Origin: Mucilaginibacter gracilis
GTDB taxonomy: Bacteria; Bacteroidota; Bacteroidia; Sphingobacteriales; Sphingobacteriaceae
Length of the DNA: 64,000 nucleotides
Reading direction: 5' to 3'
NCBI RefSeq assembly: GCF_003633615.1
Contig: NZ_RBKU01000001.1
Span: 2,356,001 to 2,420,000, forward strand
The notes below the pieces were generated by a model. It saw nothing but the letters and a program-made list of their open reading frames with translations, had not been told where the DNA came from and made no database searches. How positions within the stretch are numbered: position 1 is the stretch's first letter; the number at the start of each line of letters is the position of its first letter. Below are positions 50,873-60,984 of the stretch, piece by piece. The position numbers and the translations under genes were made by a program.

Positions 50873-52036
50873 TTATGAGTGAATGTTTTGCCAGCTCACA
50901 ACATTATACTTGGTTCTTTTCTCGTTTTCGCTTCCGCCATAAATAAGCGTTTTGCTTACAGGTGCAGGAGACGCAATTTCTTCAAAGCGATCCATCTCTT
51001 TAAATAAAGCGGTACTTATAGTTTTTGTTGCCTTGATCTCGAAAATAGAAAAGCCCTGTCCTTTTTTCATTAACAGATCAACCTCATAGCCATTACTATC
51101 CTGCCAGAAATAATAATCATGATGTAGGTATAGATGATGGTTCTGTTTTTGATATTCGGCCAATATCATGTTTTCAAAAATATGGCCTTTCAATCTGTTT
51201 TCTTCCAATTCTTCGGCGGTTCGTATCCCCAGTAAATGATTTAATAAACCTGTATCGTAAAAATATAACTTAGGACTTTTAATTAAACGCTTGTTAAAGT
51301 TTTGATGATAAGGCTGCAAAAGAAAAATGATATAACTACTTTCCAGTATAGACAACCAGGCTTTGGCTGTATGATGAGATATATCGCATTCGTTAGCCAA
51401 AGCACTAAAATTGAGCAATTGCCCGGCTCTGCCCGCACATAAACTTAAAAAAGTGCGAAATAACTTCAAGTCCCTTATATTCATCAGCTCCGTCACGTCC
51501 TTTTCTATATAGGTTTGAATATAGTTAGCGTAAAAAATCACGGGGTCTATATCCCTATCAAATATGGCCGGATAGAAGCCTTTTATAGCGGCTTTGCTTG
51601 ATGAATTTGGTAATATACCAGGCCGTTTTAGTTCGGTAAAATCTAATGGCAGTAATTTAAACAGGGCAACCCTGCCTGCCAAAGTTTGTGTGATGCTATT
51701 TAATAAATGAAAATTTTGAGAACCGGATAAGATGTATTGGCCCATTATTTTGGATTCATCAACCCGGCCCTGGATATACGAAAAGAGTTCGGGTACCCGT
51801 TGTACTTCGTCTAAAATGACTTTTTGATCGTATTGGTTCAAGAAGCCTATCGGATCATCCAAAGCAAACGAACGCATGTTTGGATTTTCCAGGCTTACAT
51901 AACGGTAATCGCTAAATAGTTCTTTAAGTAAAGTTGTTTTACCCGATTGTCTTGGCCCGGTAAGTGCCAAAACAGGAAACTTGCTTTTTTGAGCACTAAT
52001 TATAGGCGCAATTTGCCTCTGAATAAATTTACTCAT
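50873..52036 (-). CDS. AAA ATPase with DUF4143 domain
   Basis: 387 residues. Walker A LTGPRQSGKTTLL near residue 25-37 and Walker B VILDEVQRVPELF, then a DUF4143 C-terminal domain with a PD-(D/E)xK-like fold (NGYEVDLLMKKGQGFSIFEIKATK). This family is widespread in Bacteroidota; its function is unproven, with suggested roles in nucleic-acid or membrane stress. No partner genes nearby. Confidence 0.92.
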   Translation of the reverse strand: MSKFIQRQIAPIISAQKSKFPVLALTGPRQSGKTTLLKELFSDYRYVSLENPNMRSFALDDPIGFLNQYDQKVILDEVQRVPELFSYIQGRVDESKIMGQYILSGSQNFHLLNSITQTLAGRVALFKLLPLDFTELKRPGILPNSSSKAAIKGFYPAIFDRDIDPVIFYANYIQTYIEKDVTELMNIRDLKLFRTFLSLCAGRAGQLLNFSALANECDISHHTAKAWLSILESSYIIFLLQPYHQNFNKRLIKSPKLYFYDTGLLNHLLGIRTAEELEENRLKGHIFENMILAEYQKQNHHLYLHHDYYFWQDSNGYEVDLLMKKGQGFSIFEIKATKTISTALFKEMDRFEEIASPAPVSKTLIYGGSENEKRTKYNVVSWQNIHS

Positions 52037-52177
52037 AAGTTATAAAGTTACTCAAAAATATCAATTACTTCCAATTTACATAAGTTCTATTTCCAATATA
52101 CATAAACTTTACTTCCAATTTACATGGAAAATGCAGTCGTCAAAGTAACCTATCACACTTCAATAATCTTCGCCCGG

Positions 52178-53365
52178 CTATTTGGCCATAGCTATTTTAC
52201 GGCAAAGCAAATGGGCTGTTAGGGCACCGCCCGAGAAGATGAGGCCAATGATACATACGCCCGTCCACTGGTATGCCGACCAGAAATGACTGGCAAGATA
52301 GGTGCCTATTGAGCCACCTATAAAGTATGATACCATATAAACCGTGTTAATGCGGTTGCGGGCTTCGGGGTGCAGGGCCAATACCATGGTTTGGTTTGAT
52401 ATATGTGTGCCTTGCACACCCATATCCAACAAAATAACCCCGATAACCAAACCAACCAGGCTGGAGCCGGAGAGCATAAAAACAATGTAAGATACAATAA
52501 CCGCTGCAATTGTTGCGGTGGTTACATAATAAGGGTCGGTTTTATCACTTATGCGGCCCATTGCCGATGCGCCTAAAGCACCGGCTACGCCTACCAGCCC
52601 AAAAAGGCCGGCGGTTTGGCTGCCGGTATCAAACTGAGGTTGTTGGAGCAGGAAGGTAAGGGTTGTCCAAAAGGCGCCAAAGCAGCCAAATACACAGGCT
52701 CCCCTAAAGGCGGCCAACCTCAGCTTGGGTTCGTTTTTAAACAAAGCAACCATTGATAGCATTAAGGCGCTATATGTTCCGCTGTATTCTGGTTCAACCT
52801 CCGGCAATAAAAAGAAAAGGAATGCCCATATCACAAGCATTAAAGCTGCCGCTATTAAAAACATGGCGCGCCAGCCAAAGTGCTGGCCAATAAAACCACT
52901 TAACGTTCGCGATAGTAAAATGCCTATTAGCAAGCCGCTCATTACCTGGCCCACTACTTTGCCCCGGCTATCGGGCGTGGCCAAATGTGCCGCCATAGGC
53001 ACCAGCAACTGTGGTATCATAGACGATGCTCCTATAAAAAAGCTGGCTACAATTAATATATTAATGTTGGGAGCTATACCTGCGGCAATAAGCGATATGA
53101 GGATGAAAACAAAATCAATCATCATTAACCGTTTACGTTTCATTTTATCGGCCAAGGGTGCTAAAAATAACATGCCTGCGGCATACCCCAACTGTGTGAG
53201 CATAGAAATGAGGCCGGCTTTATCTTCGCTTACATTAAATGTTTTAGAAACCAGGCTAAGCAACGGCTGGTTGTAATACAGGTTGGCTACAATTAAACCG
53301 GTGGCTATGGTTATAACCCAAAGTGTTAACGGGGTGAGGTGCGGATGTGCTGTTTTGCTATTCAT
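52178..53365 (-). CDS. MFS transporter
   Basis: 395 residues from ATG 53365, twelve membrane helices, with LAPLADKMKRKRLM (the loop 2-3 MFS signature) and a second-half equivalent GRISDKTDPYY. It resembles drug/proton antiporters of the DHA1 type. The substrate is unknown. Confidence 0.92.
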   Translation of the reverse strand: MNSKTAHPHLTPLTLWVITIATGLIVANLYYNQPLLSLVSKTFNVSEDKAGLISMLTQLGYAAGMLFLAPLADKMKRKRLMMIDFVFILISLIAAGIAPNINILIVASFFIGASSMIPQLLVPMAAHLATPDSRGKVVGQVMSGLLIGILLSRTLSGFIGQHFGWRAMFLIAAALMLVIWAFLFFLLPEVEPEYSGTYSALMLSMVALFKNEPKLRLAAFRGACVFGCFGAFWTTLTFLLQQPQFDTGSQTAGLFGLVGVAGALGASAMGRISDKTDPYYVTTATIAAVIVSYIVFMLSGSSLVGLVIGVILLDMGVQGTHISNQTMVLALHPEARNRINTVYMVSYFIGGSIGTYLASHFWSAYQWTGVCIIGLIFSGGALTAHLLCRKIAMAK

Positions 53366-53630
53366 GCTTGATAGGGGCAAAGTACCGTAATATGTTTTTG
53401 AATTGGGATAATTAGATTTTTTTTTGACCTGCTTATGGAAAACAGGCGGTACCCCTTATGTTTAACTATCTTTTACAAAAACATAGAAAACGAGAATTGC
53501 ATTAAAATAAAACACCATATTTCCCCCCTGCCGATGCTGGTTGATAAAATAATGAAACTTAAAGTTTTTAAAATTAACCTAAACATTATAAAAGTTTCTT
53601 GGTTGTAAATTATATAAAACAATAATCACC

Positions 53631-54083
53631 ATGGAAACTAAAGAAGCAACCGTTGACGCGTTGAACGATCTGGTATTGATCAACAATGATAGGATAGAAG
53701 GCTATGAAAAAGCCCTCAAAGAATTGACTGAGCAGGATGCCGATTTAAGGCCTCTGTTTACCAACTACATTCAGCAAAGCCACCAATGTAAAATGGAACT
53801 TGGTACCGAGATACAGGCTTATGGCGAAGATATGGAAACTGGCAGCACCAACAGCGGTAAACTGTACCGTGCCTGGATGGATGTGAAGGCTGTATTTACC
53901 GGAAGCGACCGTAAGGCTATACTTGCAAATTGCGAGGCCGGCGAAGATGCCGCCCAAAAGGCCTACAAAAGTGCTTTAGAAGACGAAGGGCTTCCGGCTT
54001 TTTTAAGGGAGATTATTACCCGCGAAAAAGAGCTGTTAAGAACAGCGCATAACGAAGTGAAATCGTTGCGCGATTTAGCTTAA
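53631..54083 (+). CDS. PA2169-family four-helix-bundle protein
   Basis: 150 residues. VDALNDLVLINNDRIEGYEKAL and NEVKSLRDL match the DUF2383/PA2169 ferritin-like family, four long helices. Function is unproven, with links to stress response. Confidence 0.9.
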   Translation: METKEATVDALNDLVLINNDRIEGYEKALKELTEQDADLRPLFTNYIQQSHQCKMELGTEIQAYGEDMETGSTNSGKLYRAWMDVKAVFTGSDRKAILANCEAGEDAAQKAYKSALEDEGLPAFLREIITREKELLRTAHNEVKSLRDLA

Positions 54084-54100
54084 ACAAAAATTAAAACACC

Positions 54101-54149
54101 AGGCCAAGGGGCCATTAAATTAACCGATTTAATGGCCCCTTGGCCTTTT
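54101..54149 (+). terminator. Terminator with a 20-bp perfect stem
   Basis: Arms 54101-54120 and 54127-54146 are exact reverse complements (start AGGCCAAGGGGCC), loop TAACCG, followed by TTTT. It is unusually long for a simple terminator. The rest of the gap to 54345 shows nothing else. Confidence 0.8.
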
Positions 54150-54345
54150 AAGTGCAAAATTAAACCGGGTTTTTATAAAATTTCAATCGGAAAGCCTGGT
54201 TAACTTGATGTTATTACCTATGTGTATTTACACTGCTCCGCTTCGGCTATAGGTTAAGGTGCCATGATTAAGTTCACGCCCGATTTTTTCAGCTTCGCCC
54301 TTAAATGATAGCTGTTTGGACAGCTATTTTCAATAACTTTATCTG

Positions 54346-55368
54346 ATGGATAAAAACGAGCTGCGCATTTCCCGATACAGTTCCCTGCTTATTGCCCTGA
54401 TGATGAATTCGGGCAAGCTGCTGGCCCTGCGCGAGAACGGCATTATTGCCCGTTACTGGCATTTCGACGCGGTTGAGTTGGCGTTCCAGATGTTGTTTAA
54501 CCTGGCGTTTTGTTACTTATTGTTTTATTTGAATTTACGCAGAAACAAAGCACTTTCAATTTACCACCAGCAAAAGCAGTATGGCTTATACTACTTTGTT
54601 AATGGTTTGATTATACTTGGTGCTATGGTAACCGGAAGTTTACTACAACGCACGTTTTTTGGTGCTAACCGGATACCGGGTGGCATTGCCGCGGGTTATC
54701 TGGGCCGTTTAGGTTTGAGCACTGTACTGATAACCATTGTTATCAAGCTGATTTTATTGCTGCGCGACAGCAAGAGCAAGGCAATTGAAAACGAACAGCT
54801 AAAGAATGCTTACATGCTAGCCGAACTGGAACTGCTGAAGGATCAAATAAACCCGCATTTTTTGTTTAATTCGTTAAGCAGCCTTTCGGGCGTAATCAGG
54901 GAGAACCCGGTAATGGCGCAAAAGTATGTACTCGAGTTGTCAAATGTATTTAGATATGCCATCACCAAATCAAAAGTGAATATGGTTACCGTTAATGAAG
55001 AGTTAACGATGCTGCGCTCGTTTGCACAATTAATTTATATGCGGTTAGAGGGTGCTTTCCGGTTAATTATTGATGTGCCCGAAGCTTTTTTAGGTTACCA
55101 ACTGCCCCATTTAACTTTGCAACCCTTGCTGGAAAACGCGGTTAAACATAACGCAGCAACGATTGCTAAACCATTAGAGGTGAAAATTTACATAGAGGCC
55201 GGTGACTTGGTGATTAGCAATAATTTACAAGAAATACCGGTGCCCGAAAGCAGTAATGGCGTAGGATTGGGTAATTTGAACGAGCGGTTTAAAATTATGA
55301 TGCGGCACGAATTGGAAATATTAAAAGCCGACGGGCAGTTTGTAGTTAAATTACCTTTAAACGCATGA
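54346..55368 (+). CDS. LytS-type sensor histidine kinase
   Basis: 340 residues. Several membrane helices in the first 145 residues, then a His_kinase domain with His171 in QINPHFLFNSLSSLSG and a GLGNLNERF ATP-lid region. It overlaps the response regulator gene by 4 bases (ATGA), so the two are a cognate pair. The signal is unknown. Confidence 0.93.
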   Translation: MDKNELRISRYSSLLIALMMNSGKLLALRENGIIARYWHFDAVELAFQMLFNLAFCYLLFYLNLRRNKALSIYHQQKQYGLYYFVNGLIILGAMVTGSLLQRTFFGANRIPGGIAAGYLGRLGLSTVLITIVIKLILLLRDSKSKAIENEQLKNAYMLAELELLKDQINPHFLFNSLSSLSGVIRENPVMAQKYVLELSNVFRYAITKSKVNMVTVNEELTMLRSFAQLIYMRLEGAFRLIIDVPEAFLGYQLPHLTLQPLLENAVKHNAATIAKPLEVKIYIEAGDLVISNNLQEIPVPESSNGVGLGNLNERFKIMMRHELEILKADGQFVVKLPLNA

Positions 55369-56144
55369 ATGTTTTACGTGTAGTAATAGTTGAAGACGAG
55401 GCTGTAACCGCGCGTAACCTGGCTTATGTATTGCAAAGCCAGGAAGCAGGTTTAACTATTGTAAGCACATTAAGTTCGGTTGCCGAGGCGGTGGCCTGGT
55501 TTAATGAATACCCAAACGCATGCGACCTTATTTTTATGGATATTCGTTTAGCCGATGGTTTGTCGTTTGATATTTTTGTGCGCGCCGCCATATCCAAACC
55601 TGTTATTTTTGTAACCGCCTATAATGATTATGCCATCCGCGCCTTTAAGAATAATGGGATAGATTATATACTAAAACCCTTTGATGAGCAAGAGATAGCA
55701 AAGTCATTACAAAAGTTTAAAAGCCTGGTGGCGCAAAACCCCCAAACGGGTAGCAATACAGACGTAAATTTACTGATGCAGCAGATCAATCAATGGATAA
55801 AACCCTATAAACGGTCGTTCCTGGTGCATTTCAGAGAGAAGCTGATCCCTGTAGAAACGCTGCGCATAGCCTGGTTTTACACCGCTAATGAAATAGTGTA
55901 CGCCCGCACTACCGACGACCGCCAGTATATAATGGACTTTACTATGGAGCAACTGGAGCAACAGTTAGACCCGCAAACCTTTTACCGCGCTAACCGCCAG
56001 TTTATAGTTAACCGTAATGCCATTACCGAAATGGATTTCTTTTTTAACGGGCGGTTGCTCATCAAAATAAAACCTGAGCCCGATGAACGCATCCTGGTAA
56101 GCAAAGCCCGTGTACCGGAGTTTAAAAGTTGGATGAATAACTAA
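55365..56144 (+). CDS. LytTR-family response regulator
   Basis: 259 residues. Receiver (Asp59 in FMDIRLADG, Lys in LKPFDEQ) and a C-terminal LytTR DNA-binding domain (about 155-255, HFREKLIPVE ... FYRANRQFIVNRNAI). Works with the kinase just upstream. Targets may include the genes immediately downstream, but no LytTR repeats were identified. Confidence 0.94.
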   Translation: MNVLRVVIVEDEAVTARNLAYVLQSQEAGLTIVSTLSSVAEAVAWFNEYPNACDLIFMDIRLADGLSFDIFVRAAISKPVIFVTAYNDYAIRAFKNNGIDYILKPFDEQEIAKSLQKFKSLVAQNPQTGSNTDVNLLMQQINQWIKPYKRSFLVHFREKLIPVETLRIAWFYTANEIVYARTTDDRQYIMDFTMEQLEQQLDPQTFYRANRQFIVNRNAITEMDFFFNGRLLIKIKPEPDERILVSKARVPEFKSWMNN

Positions 56145-56254
56145 CAATTCGCCCGCTGTTTTTTCAGCTTTACCGTTTTTTAGGTAACGCTGCCCGCTTT
56201 TCATGGTCACATTTGTGCAGATGACCGATGATCATCACACAAAAATTTACGATC

Positions 56255-57070
56255 ATGAAAAATCATATAGGTCCATACCGTATTTACATTTTGCTTTTCC
56301 TGCTGGTGATTATCACCGCCGAGATTATCTGGAGCTGGCGGAAAGACCGTAGCGCCTATGATGTAAAAGAAACGTTTGCTAACCTGGCCGTGTTTGTTGG
56401 TTTCCAGTTCTCTAAATACCTGTTTGCCGGTTACCAGTTAAGCATCCTCGGTTTTTTTGCCCGTTTAGCTCCCTTAAAGATGCCTCATAACGGCTGGATA
56501 TTCGCGTTTACGTTTATTGCTGCTGATTTTATCTATTACTGGTTCCATCGCGTATCGCACAGCTGGAAGCCCCTATGGGCGTTTCACCTGATCCATCATT
56601 CGGCCATGCACATGAACCTTACGGCGGCGTACCGGCTCAATTGGTTTTCGGCCCTGGTTAGCCCGCTGTTTTTTGTGCCGGTTGCTTTGCTGGGTATGCC
56701 AATTGATTATATTGTGATTGCTTACGTACTTAACCTGGCTTATCAGTTTTTTTTACATACAGAAGTTGTAGGCACTTTAGGAGTGGTAGAAAAAGTGATG
56801 GATACCCCATCATCGCACAGGGTACACCATGGCAGCAACCCTATTTATATCGATAAAAATTTTGGTGGAGTGTTTATTATCTGGGACAGGTTGTTTGGTA
56901 CCTACCAGCCCGAAACCGAAAAGGTGAACTATGGATTAACCACCGGTTTTTTAAGTTATAACCCTTTTAAACTGGTATGCCATGGTTTCGTATACTGGTT
57001 TAAACCTGCAAGTTCGCCTAACCTGCCGGTTAATTCAACCCCCGTTTTAGAGGGTTCACCCCGAAACTAA
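56255..57070 (+). CDS. Sterol desaturase/fatty acid hydroxylase family protein
   Basis: 271 residues from ATG 56255 (an ATG at 56228 adds nine residues). Four or so membrane helices and the three histidine boxes of the family: HRVSHSWKPLWAFHLIHH and HRVHHGSN. These bind a di-iron centre that oxidises a lipid. The substrate, perhaps a fatty acid or carotenoid-like lipid, is unknown. Confidence 0.9.
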   Translation: MKNHIGPYRIYILLFLLVIITAEIIWSWRKDRSAYDVKETFANLAVFVGFQFSKYLFAGYQLSILGFFARLAPLKMPHNGWIFAFTFIAADFIYYWFHRVSHSWKPLWAFHLIHHSAMHMNLTAAYRLNWFSALVSPLFFVPVALLGMPIDYIVIAYVLNLAYQFFLHTEVVGTLGVVEKVMDTPSSHRVHHGSNPIYIDKNFGGVFIIWDRLFGTYQPETEKVNYGLTTGFLSYNPFKLVCHGFVYWFKPASSPNLPVNSTPVLEGSPRN

Positions 57071-57118
57071 AAACTCGCCCCGTATTACGTGTCATACCTA
57101 TAAAAACAAAGTAAAACC

Positions 57119-57337
57119 ATGAAAAAGTTCATTTTAATTATCGCGCTGGCAGTAACAGGTAGTTTATACGCCAATGCCCAAACCCGCGTAGTGGTAACAC
57201 CCGCCCGTAAAGTTGTGGTAGTACGCAGGCCGGTTAGGCCCGTTGTGGTAGCCCCTGCCAGGGCTGTAGTTGTGCGCCCGCATGTAACCGTAGTACGCCC
57301 TGTTGTACGCAAGCGTGTGGTAATCGTTCATCACTAA
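57119..57337 (+). CDS. Small exported Val/Arg/Pro-rich repeat protein
   Basis: 72 residues. Signal peptide (FILIIALAVTGSLYANAQ) followed by a repetitive basic tail of Val, Arg and Pro (RPVRPVVVAPARAVVVRPHV). The mature part is about 50 residues, probably an exported cell-envelope or polyanion-binding peptide; no family is recognised. Confidence 0.6.
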   Translation: MKKFILIIALAVTGSLYANAQTRVVVTPARKVVVVRRPVRPVVVAPARAVVVRPHVTVVRPVVRKRVVIVHH

Positions 57338-57393
57338 TCAAATAACTGTTTAATTAAAAGTATCAGATAATTAACCTTTAAATATTAAAAACC

Positions 57394-57966
57394 ATGCAAC
57401 TCACATTAAAAAACAGTAAACTAATAGCCAGTATGCTATTAGCCGCAACACTAAGTGTTAGCCTTAATTCATGCAAAAAGGAAAATAGCTCAACTGATTC
57501 TGTTACAGAAGCTGATGCCGCCGAATTGACTACCAGCGCCGTAACGGCCTCCACCGGCGGATTTGCCTTGCAGGTAAACAGTTCGGTAACGGTATACAAA
57601 ACGGGTACGCAGATCTGCGGTACACAAAAGGACTCCACGATAACCCGGTCGAGCGTAGCAGGCGCAATACCAGCTTACAATTATTCGTTAAAATGGAATT
57701 ACCTGCTCAACTGTTCATCCGGCCAGTTTACCGCCGGCTTCACCGGCAGCAGCAGTTATAATGGCTTACGCATGTCATCAAACGATAACAGCACCGGTAG
57801 TTTGGTATTACAGGCCGCACCAAGCACCTATACGTTAAGCACTACCTATAATCGTACAGGCAACCAAACATCAAAAATTGGCCGTAATTATGCTTTTGCC
57901 AGCACGCTGGGCATTACGTCAACCAATATGGTGATTGATAAAGCAACATTATTACTGATGCGTTAA
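57394..57966 (+). pseudogene. 5' part of an exported-protein gene disrupted by an IS4-type element
   Basis: 186 host-encoded residues, with a signal or lipoprotein start (MLLAATLSVSLNSCKKENSS, lipobox-like LNSC) and a beta-rich body with many Ser and Thr. The frame then runs into the IS and stops at 57966. The remaining 49 codons are at 59264-59414. Rejoined, it encodes 235 residues. Function unknown; resembles Bacteroidota lipoproteins with repeated strands. Confidence 0.88.
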
Positions 57967-59252
57967 GTTTTACTAAACAAGTTTGATTGTTCTTTGACAT
58001 TTTGAATGATTTGATCTTCTGTTAATAACTCCTTCAAAGGAGTTTTATCGAAAGCTGAGATCCCAAGAATCTGCATTATTTCGTAAATGGAAAGGGTGCT
58101 TTTCAACTTATGCTTTACGCAAGCAACGATCAAGTAAGTGCAGATTGCGACCCAAATGTGAGTATTTACCGCATTTTCCGATTGCCCCCAGAGAGATTTA
58201 ATGGTCAAATTCTGTTTGATCCATTTAAAAAAAGTCTCTATTTGCCATCTGTTGCGGTACAGCCTTGCAACTTCCAGGGCAGAAACCTCGAAGTTATTAG
58301 TCAAGAATATCAGTTCAGCACCTTTTTCATCGTCATAGTATTCCACCAGCCTTAGTTGCTCGGGATAAAGTTTCTTAGACCTGTATCCATTCAACAGGAT
58401 GGTCTTGTCCCCTCTGAGACCGGATCGTGGGTCAATGTTGAAGTTGCTCTCAATGACAGTGTAATCCATGGTGTCTTTTGCCCGTGTAACAAATGACGCG
58501 CCGCTGTTGTGTATATTATATAATGCAATAAAATCGACATAGGCTTTATCCATAACATATATGGCCCCTGAAACCGGAACTATTGTGTCAAGGGCATTGC
58601 TGTCGTGGTATTTACCGTCGGTGATCAGGATAAAAGCGGGTATATTCCCCCTTAAGTCTAAAAGCGTATGTATTTTAATAGCACCGCGCGAATATTTTCC
58701 GGGAGCCCAACTAAACAGCTTCAGGCTCAGGGAAACCGTTGTAGAGTCTAAAGCAAACACTTCATTGGCAATATCCACATTAGCAACCGGTTCATTGACA
58801 TAGAGCGGCCTAACCTTTCCGATCAGGTAATTACCGAAATCCGCGAATATCTGGCAATCCCTGTTTTCGTTTGCACGGGATAAAGTAGACTGGTTTACGT
58901 ATTTCCGGATACCGAGATGGTACAATTTGTTTTTATGGGCTTTTAAGCAAACACAAATATCCCGAAGAGAGTTACGGGAGGTTAACTGCCCAAAGAACAG
59001 CTGAATAAACTGGTTCCAACAGTCGAAGTCCCTTGTCCTGAAATCGCCGTTATACTTTGAAACATATTTCTCAAACTCATACCGGTCAACAAAGTGCAAA
59101 AGTTGCGCAAAAACGTATTTCCCTGAATTCATCGCCTTATCATAAAAGGCCAAAACTAAAGGTCAAATCAAATCAAAAAATCAAAGAACGGCTATAATAT
59201 ATTTATATTCAGATATTTACAACAAATTTTGAAAACTTAACGCATCACCAAT
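57951..59252 (-). mobile_element. IS4-family insertion sequence
   Basis: 1302 bp. Terminal inverted repeats of 21 bp with two mismatches (left starts ATTACTGATGCGTTAAG, right reads ATTGGTGATGCGTTAAG on the minus strand). An 11-bp target duplication AAAGCAACATT flanks it (57940-57950 and 59253-59263), a size known for IS4. One intact transposase. Confidence 0.92.
57963..59153 (-). CDS. IS4-family transposase
   Basis: 396 residues. DDE triad with the family's YREK-like block: FALDSTTVSLS (Asp), VMDKAYVDF (Asp) and YRNRWQIETFFKWIKQNL (Glu with Tyr and Lys). The N-terminal region holds a DUF4372-type part (FDCWNQFIQLFFGQLTSRNS). Intact, so the element may move. Confidence 0.94.
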   Translation of the reverse strand: MAFYDKAMNSGKYVFAQLLHFVDRYEFEKYVSKYNGDFRTRDFDCWNQFIQLFFGQLTSRNSLRDICVCLKAHKNKLYHLGIRKYVNQSTLSRANENRDCQIFADFGNYLIGKVRPLYVNEPVANVDIANEVFALDSTTVSLSLKLFSWAPGKYSRGAIKIHTLLDLRGNIPAFILITDGKYHDSNALDTIVPVSGAIYVMDKAYVDFIALYNIHNSGASFVTRAKDTMDYTVIESNFNIDPRSGLRGDKTILLNGYRSKKLYPEQLRLVEYYDDEKGAELIFLTNNFEVSALEVARLYRNRWQIETFFKWIKQNLTIKSLWGQSENAVNTHIWVAICTYLIVACVKHKLKSTLSIYEIMQILGISAFDKTPLKELLTEDQIIQNVKEQSNLFSKT

Positions 59253-59414
59253 AAAGCAACATTGCAAATACTGTCGGGGAGTGCAACGGTAGCTATTTCG
59301 GGTAGTTCCACATCGGGCAAAAGCTTTACCTATAACGGTACTATCACCTTTCTGGGCGGCAATAAAGCCACATTGGTGTTAAATAGCGGCGCATCATATA
59401 CTATTCAATGGTAA
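59253..59414 (+). pseudogene. 3' part of the IS4-disrupted exported-protein gene
   Basis: Encodes ATLQILSGSATVAISGSSTS and ends GASYTIQW at 59414, the beta-rich C-terminus missing from the 57394 fragment. The first 11 bases are the duplicated target. Confidence 0.88.
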
Positions 59415-59450
59415 ATACTATATTTAATAATACTTAATAGCTTTTGAGAT

Positions 59451-59852
59451 ATGAAAAAGATAATTAGCAAATTTAGCACAGCCATTGCATGCGCCATACT
59501 TGTTTTGGCGGCTTTAGTGCAACCCGCCAAAGCGCAGGACATGGCCAATATGAAAAATAAAACGCCCGAACAAAGGGCGCAATTTCAAACCGGCTTAATG
59601 AAAGGCAAGTTGCAATTGGATACCGTTCAAATAGTGAAGGTGCAAGCCATTAACCTTAAATATGCGCAGAAAATGGAACCCATTATAAAAGGAGATGATG
59701 GTAAATTGAAAAAATACCGGGCTGCCATGGCTATCCAAAAAGATAAGGATGAGGAATTAAAAAAAGTGTTCAGCGCCGAACAATACAAGCAGTACCAGGC
59801 TTTTGAAGCAGAATTGAAGGCCAAAATGAAAGATAAAATGGGGCAGCACTAA
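59451..59852 (+). CDS. Periplasmic helical protein of unknown function
   Basis: 133 residues. Signal peptide (ACAILVLAALVQPAKAQ), then an all-helical Lys/Gln/Glu-rich body (KNKTPEQRAQFQTGLMKGKL ... FSAEQYKQYQAFEAELKAKM), a pattern seen in DUF4890-like and Spy/CpxP-type periplasmic proteins. The family link is suggestive only. Confidence 0.72.
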   Translation: MKKIISKFSTAIACAILVLAALVQPAKAQDMANMKNKTPEQRAQFQTGLMKGKLQLDTVQIVKVQAINLKYAQKMEPIIKGDDGKLKKYRAAMAIQKDKDEELKKVFSAEQYKQYQAFEAELKAKMKDKMGQH

Positions 59853-59920
59853 CACCGGCATAACCCGGTATTAAACCCGCCCGCACAACTTGTTCACTAT
59901 TTATTGTTAAAAACATCAAA

Positions 59921-60970
59921 ATGAAATATACCCTGTTTAAACTAAGTTTTTTATTGCTGCTTATAGCCGCTTGTTCTAAAAAGGATGGTTCATCATCTAA
60001 CAGCGAGCCGACTGATGATGACCTGCAAGGGCCCATTTCCCGTCCCTCATCGGGCTATGGTGCCGACGGCAGTTATAAAGTCGCGGAGATTAATTTTCCT
60101 AACACCGAATATCCCGGAACACAGGTTACCATTTTCTATCCCGCCGGAATAACAACAGCCAGGCCCACTATTTTTTACTCGCACCCATACGGCGGAGAAG
60201 ACAAGGAATACAACCGTGGCCTGTTCGATTTCATTGCAAAAAAAGGCTATGTGGTTGTATTTGTTCCCTATCCGACGACAGACAGCAGCATTGATCATCG
60301 CTATTTAACCCTATGGACCGGTTTTACCAAAGCTGCCGCAGATTACCCAAATATAATCGATACCAAAAAAGTAGGTTTTATGGGGCATTCGTTTGGCGGA
60401 GGGGCATCCATAGGCTTGTCTTACAAGGCCTTTACCGAAAAAGGATGGGGCCAGGACGGCCGTTTCCTTTTCACGATGGCTCCATGGTACAGCTATCAGA
60501 TCACCCCTTCGCAGCTAGCAAGCTTCCCGGCTAATACGAAGATGATAACCCAGGTGTATGACGAAGATAACGTTAACGATCACCGGCTGGCCATCGACAT
60601 CTTTAAAAACATCAATATTGCCAATGCAGAAAAAGACTTCTACTACCTCAAGTCTTCAACGGTGGCCGGCTATAAATATACCACGGAGCATAACCTGCCC
60701 AATTCCAGGAGCGCTTACGATGCCTATGATTATTACGGTGTATACCGCTTATTGGATGCACTGATAGACTACAGCTTTAACAATAACCAGGCGGCAAAGA
60801 ACGTAGCTTTGGGCAATGGTTCGGCCGAGCAGGTTACCATGCCCGGATATAAAGGCGAACTGATGGCTCCGCTGGAGGTTACCGATAATCCCAGCCCTAA
60901 ATACAGTCAAAGTAGATACCTGTTTCAATGCAACAGTTCTGACAATCCCAGGATCGCCAATTGTAACTAA
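59921..60970 (+). CDS. Lipoprotein alpha/beta hydrolase (dienelactone-hydrolase/chlorophyllase-like)
   Basis: 349 residues. Lipoprotein signal ending in LLIAACSKK, then a hydrolase fold with YSHPYGGEDKEY (oxyanion region), nucleophile GHSFGGGASIG and an acid/His region near TEHNLP. Similar proteins act on esters in the periplasm. It precedes a serine hydrolase gene by 14 bases. Confidence 0.87.
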   Translation: MKYTLFKLSFLLLLIAACSKKDGSSSNSEPTDDDLQGPISRPSSGYGADGSYKVAEINFPNTEYPGTQVTIFYPAGITTARPTIFYSHPYGGEDKEYNRGLFDFIAKKGYVVVFVPYPTTDSSIDHRYLTLWTGFTKAAADYPNIIDTKKVGFMGHSFGGGASIGLSYKAFTEKGWGQDGRFLFTMAPWYSYQITPSQLASFPANTKMITQVYDEDNVNDHRLAIDIFKNINIANAEKDFYYLKSSTVAGYKYTTEHNLPNSRSAYDAYDYYGVYRLLDALIDYSFNNNQAAKNVALGNGSAEQVTMPGYKGELMAPLEVTDNPSPKYSQSRYLFQCNSSDNPRIANCN

Positions 60971-60984
60971 TCAATTCATACAAG

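Noticed and set aside
57951..57966. 2-bp target duplication CG for the IS4 element
   Set aside because: It rejoins a frame but leaves a duplicated KATL stretch; the 11-bp duplication with 21-bp ends explains both flanks better.
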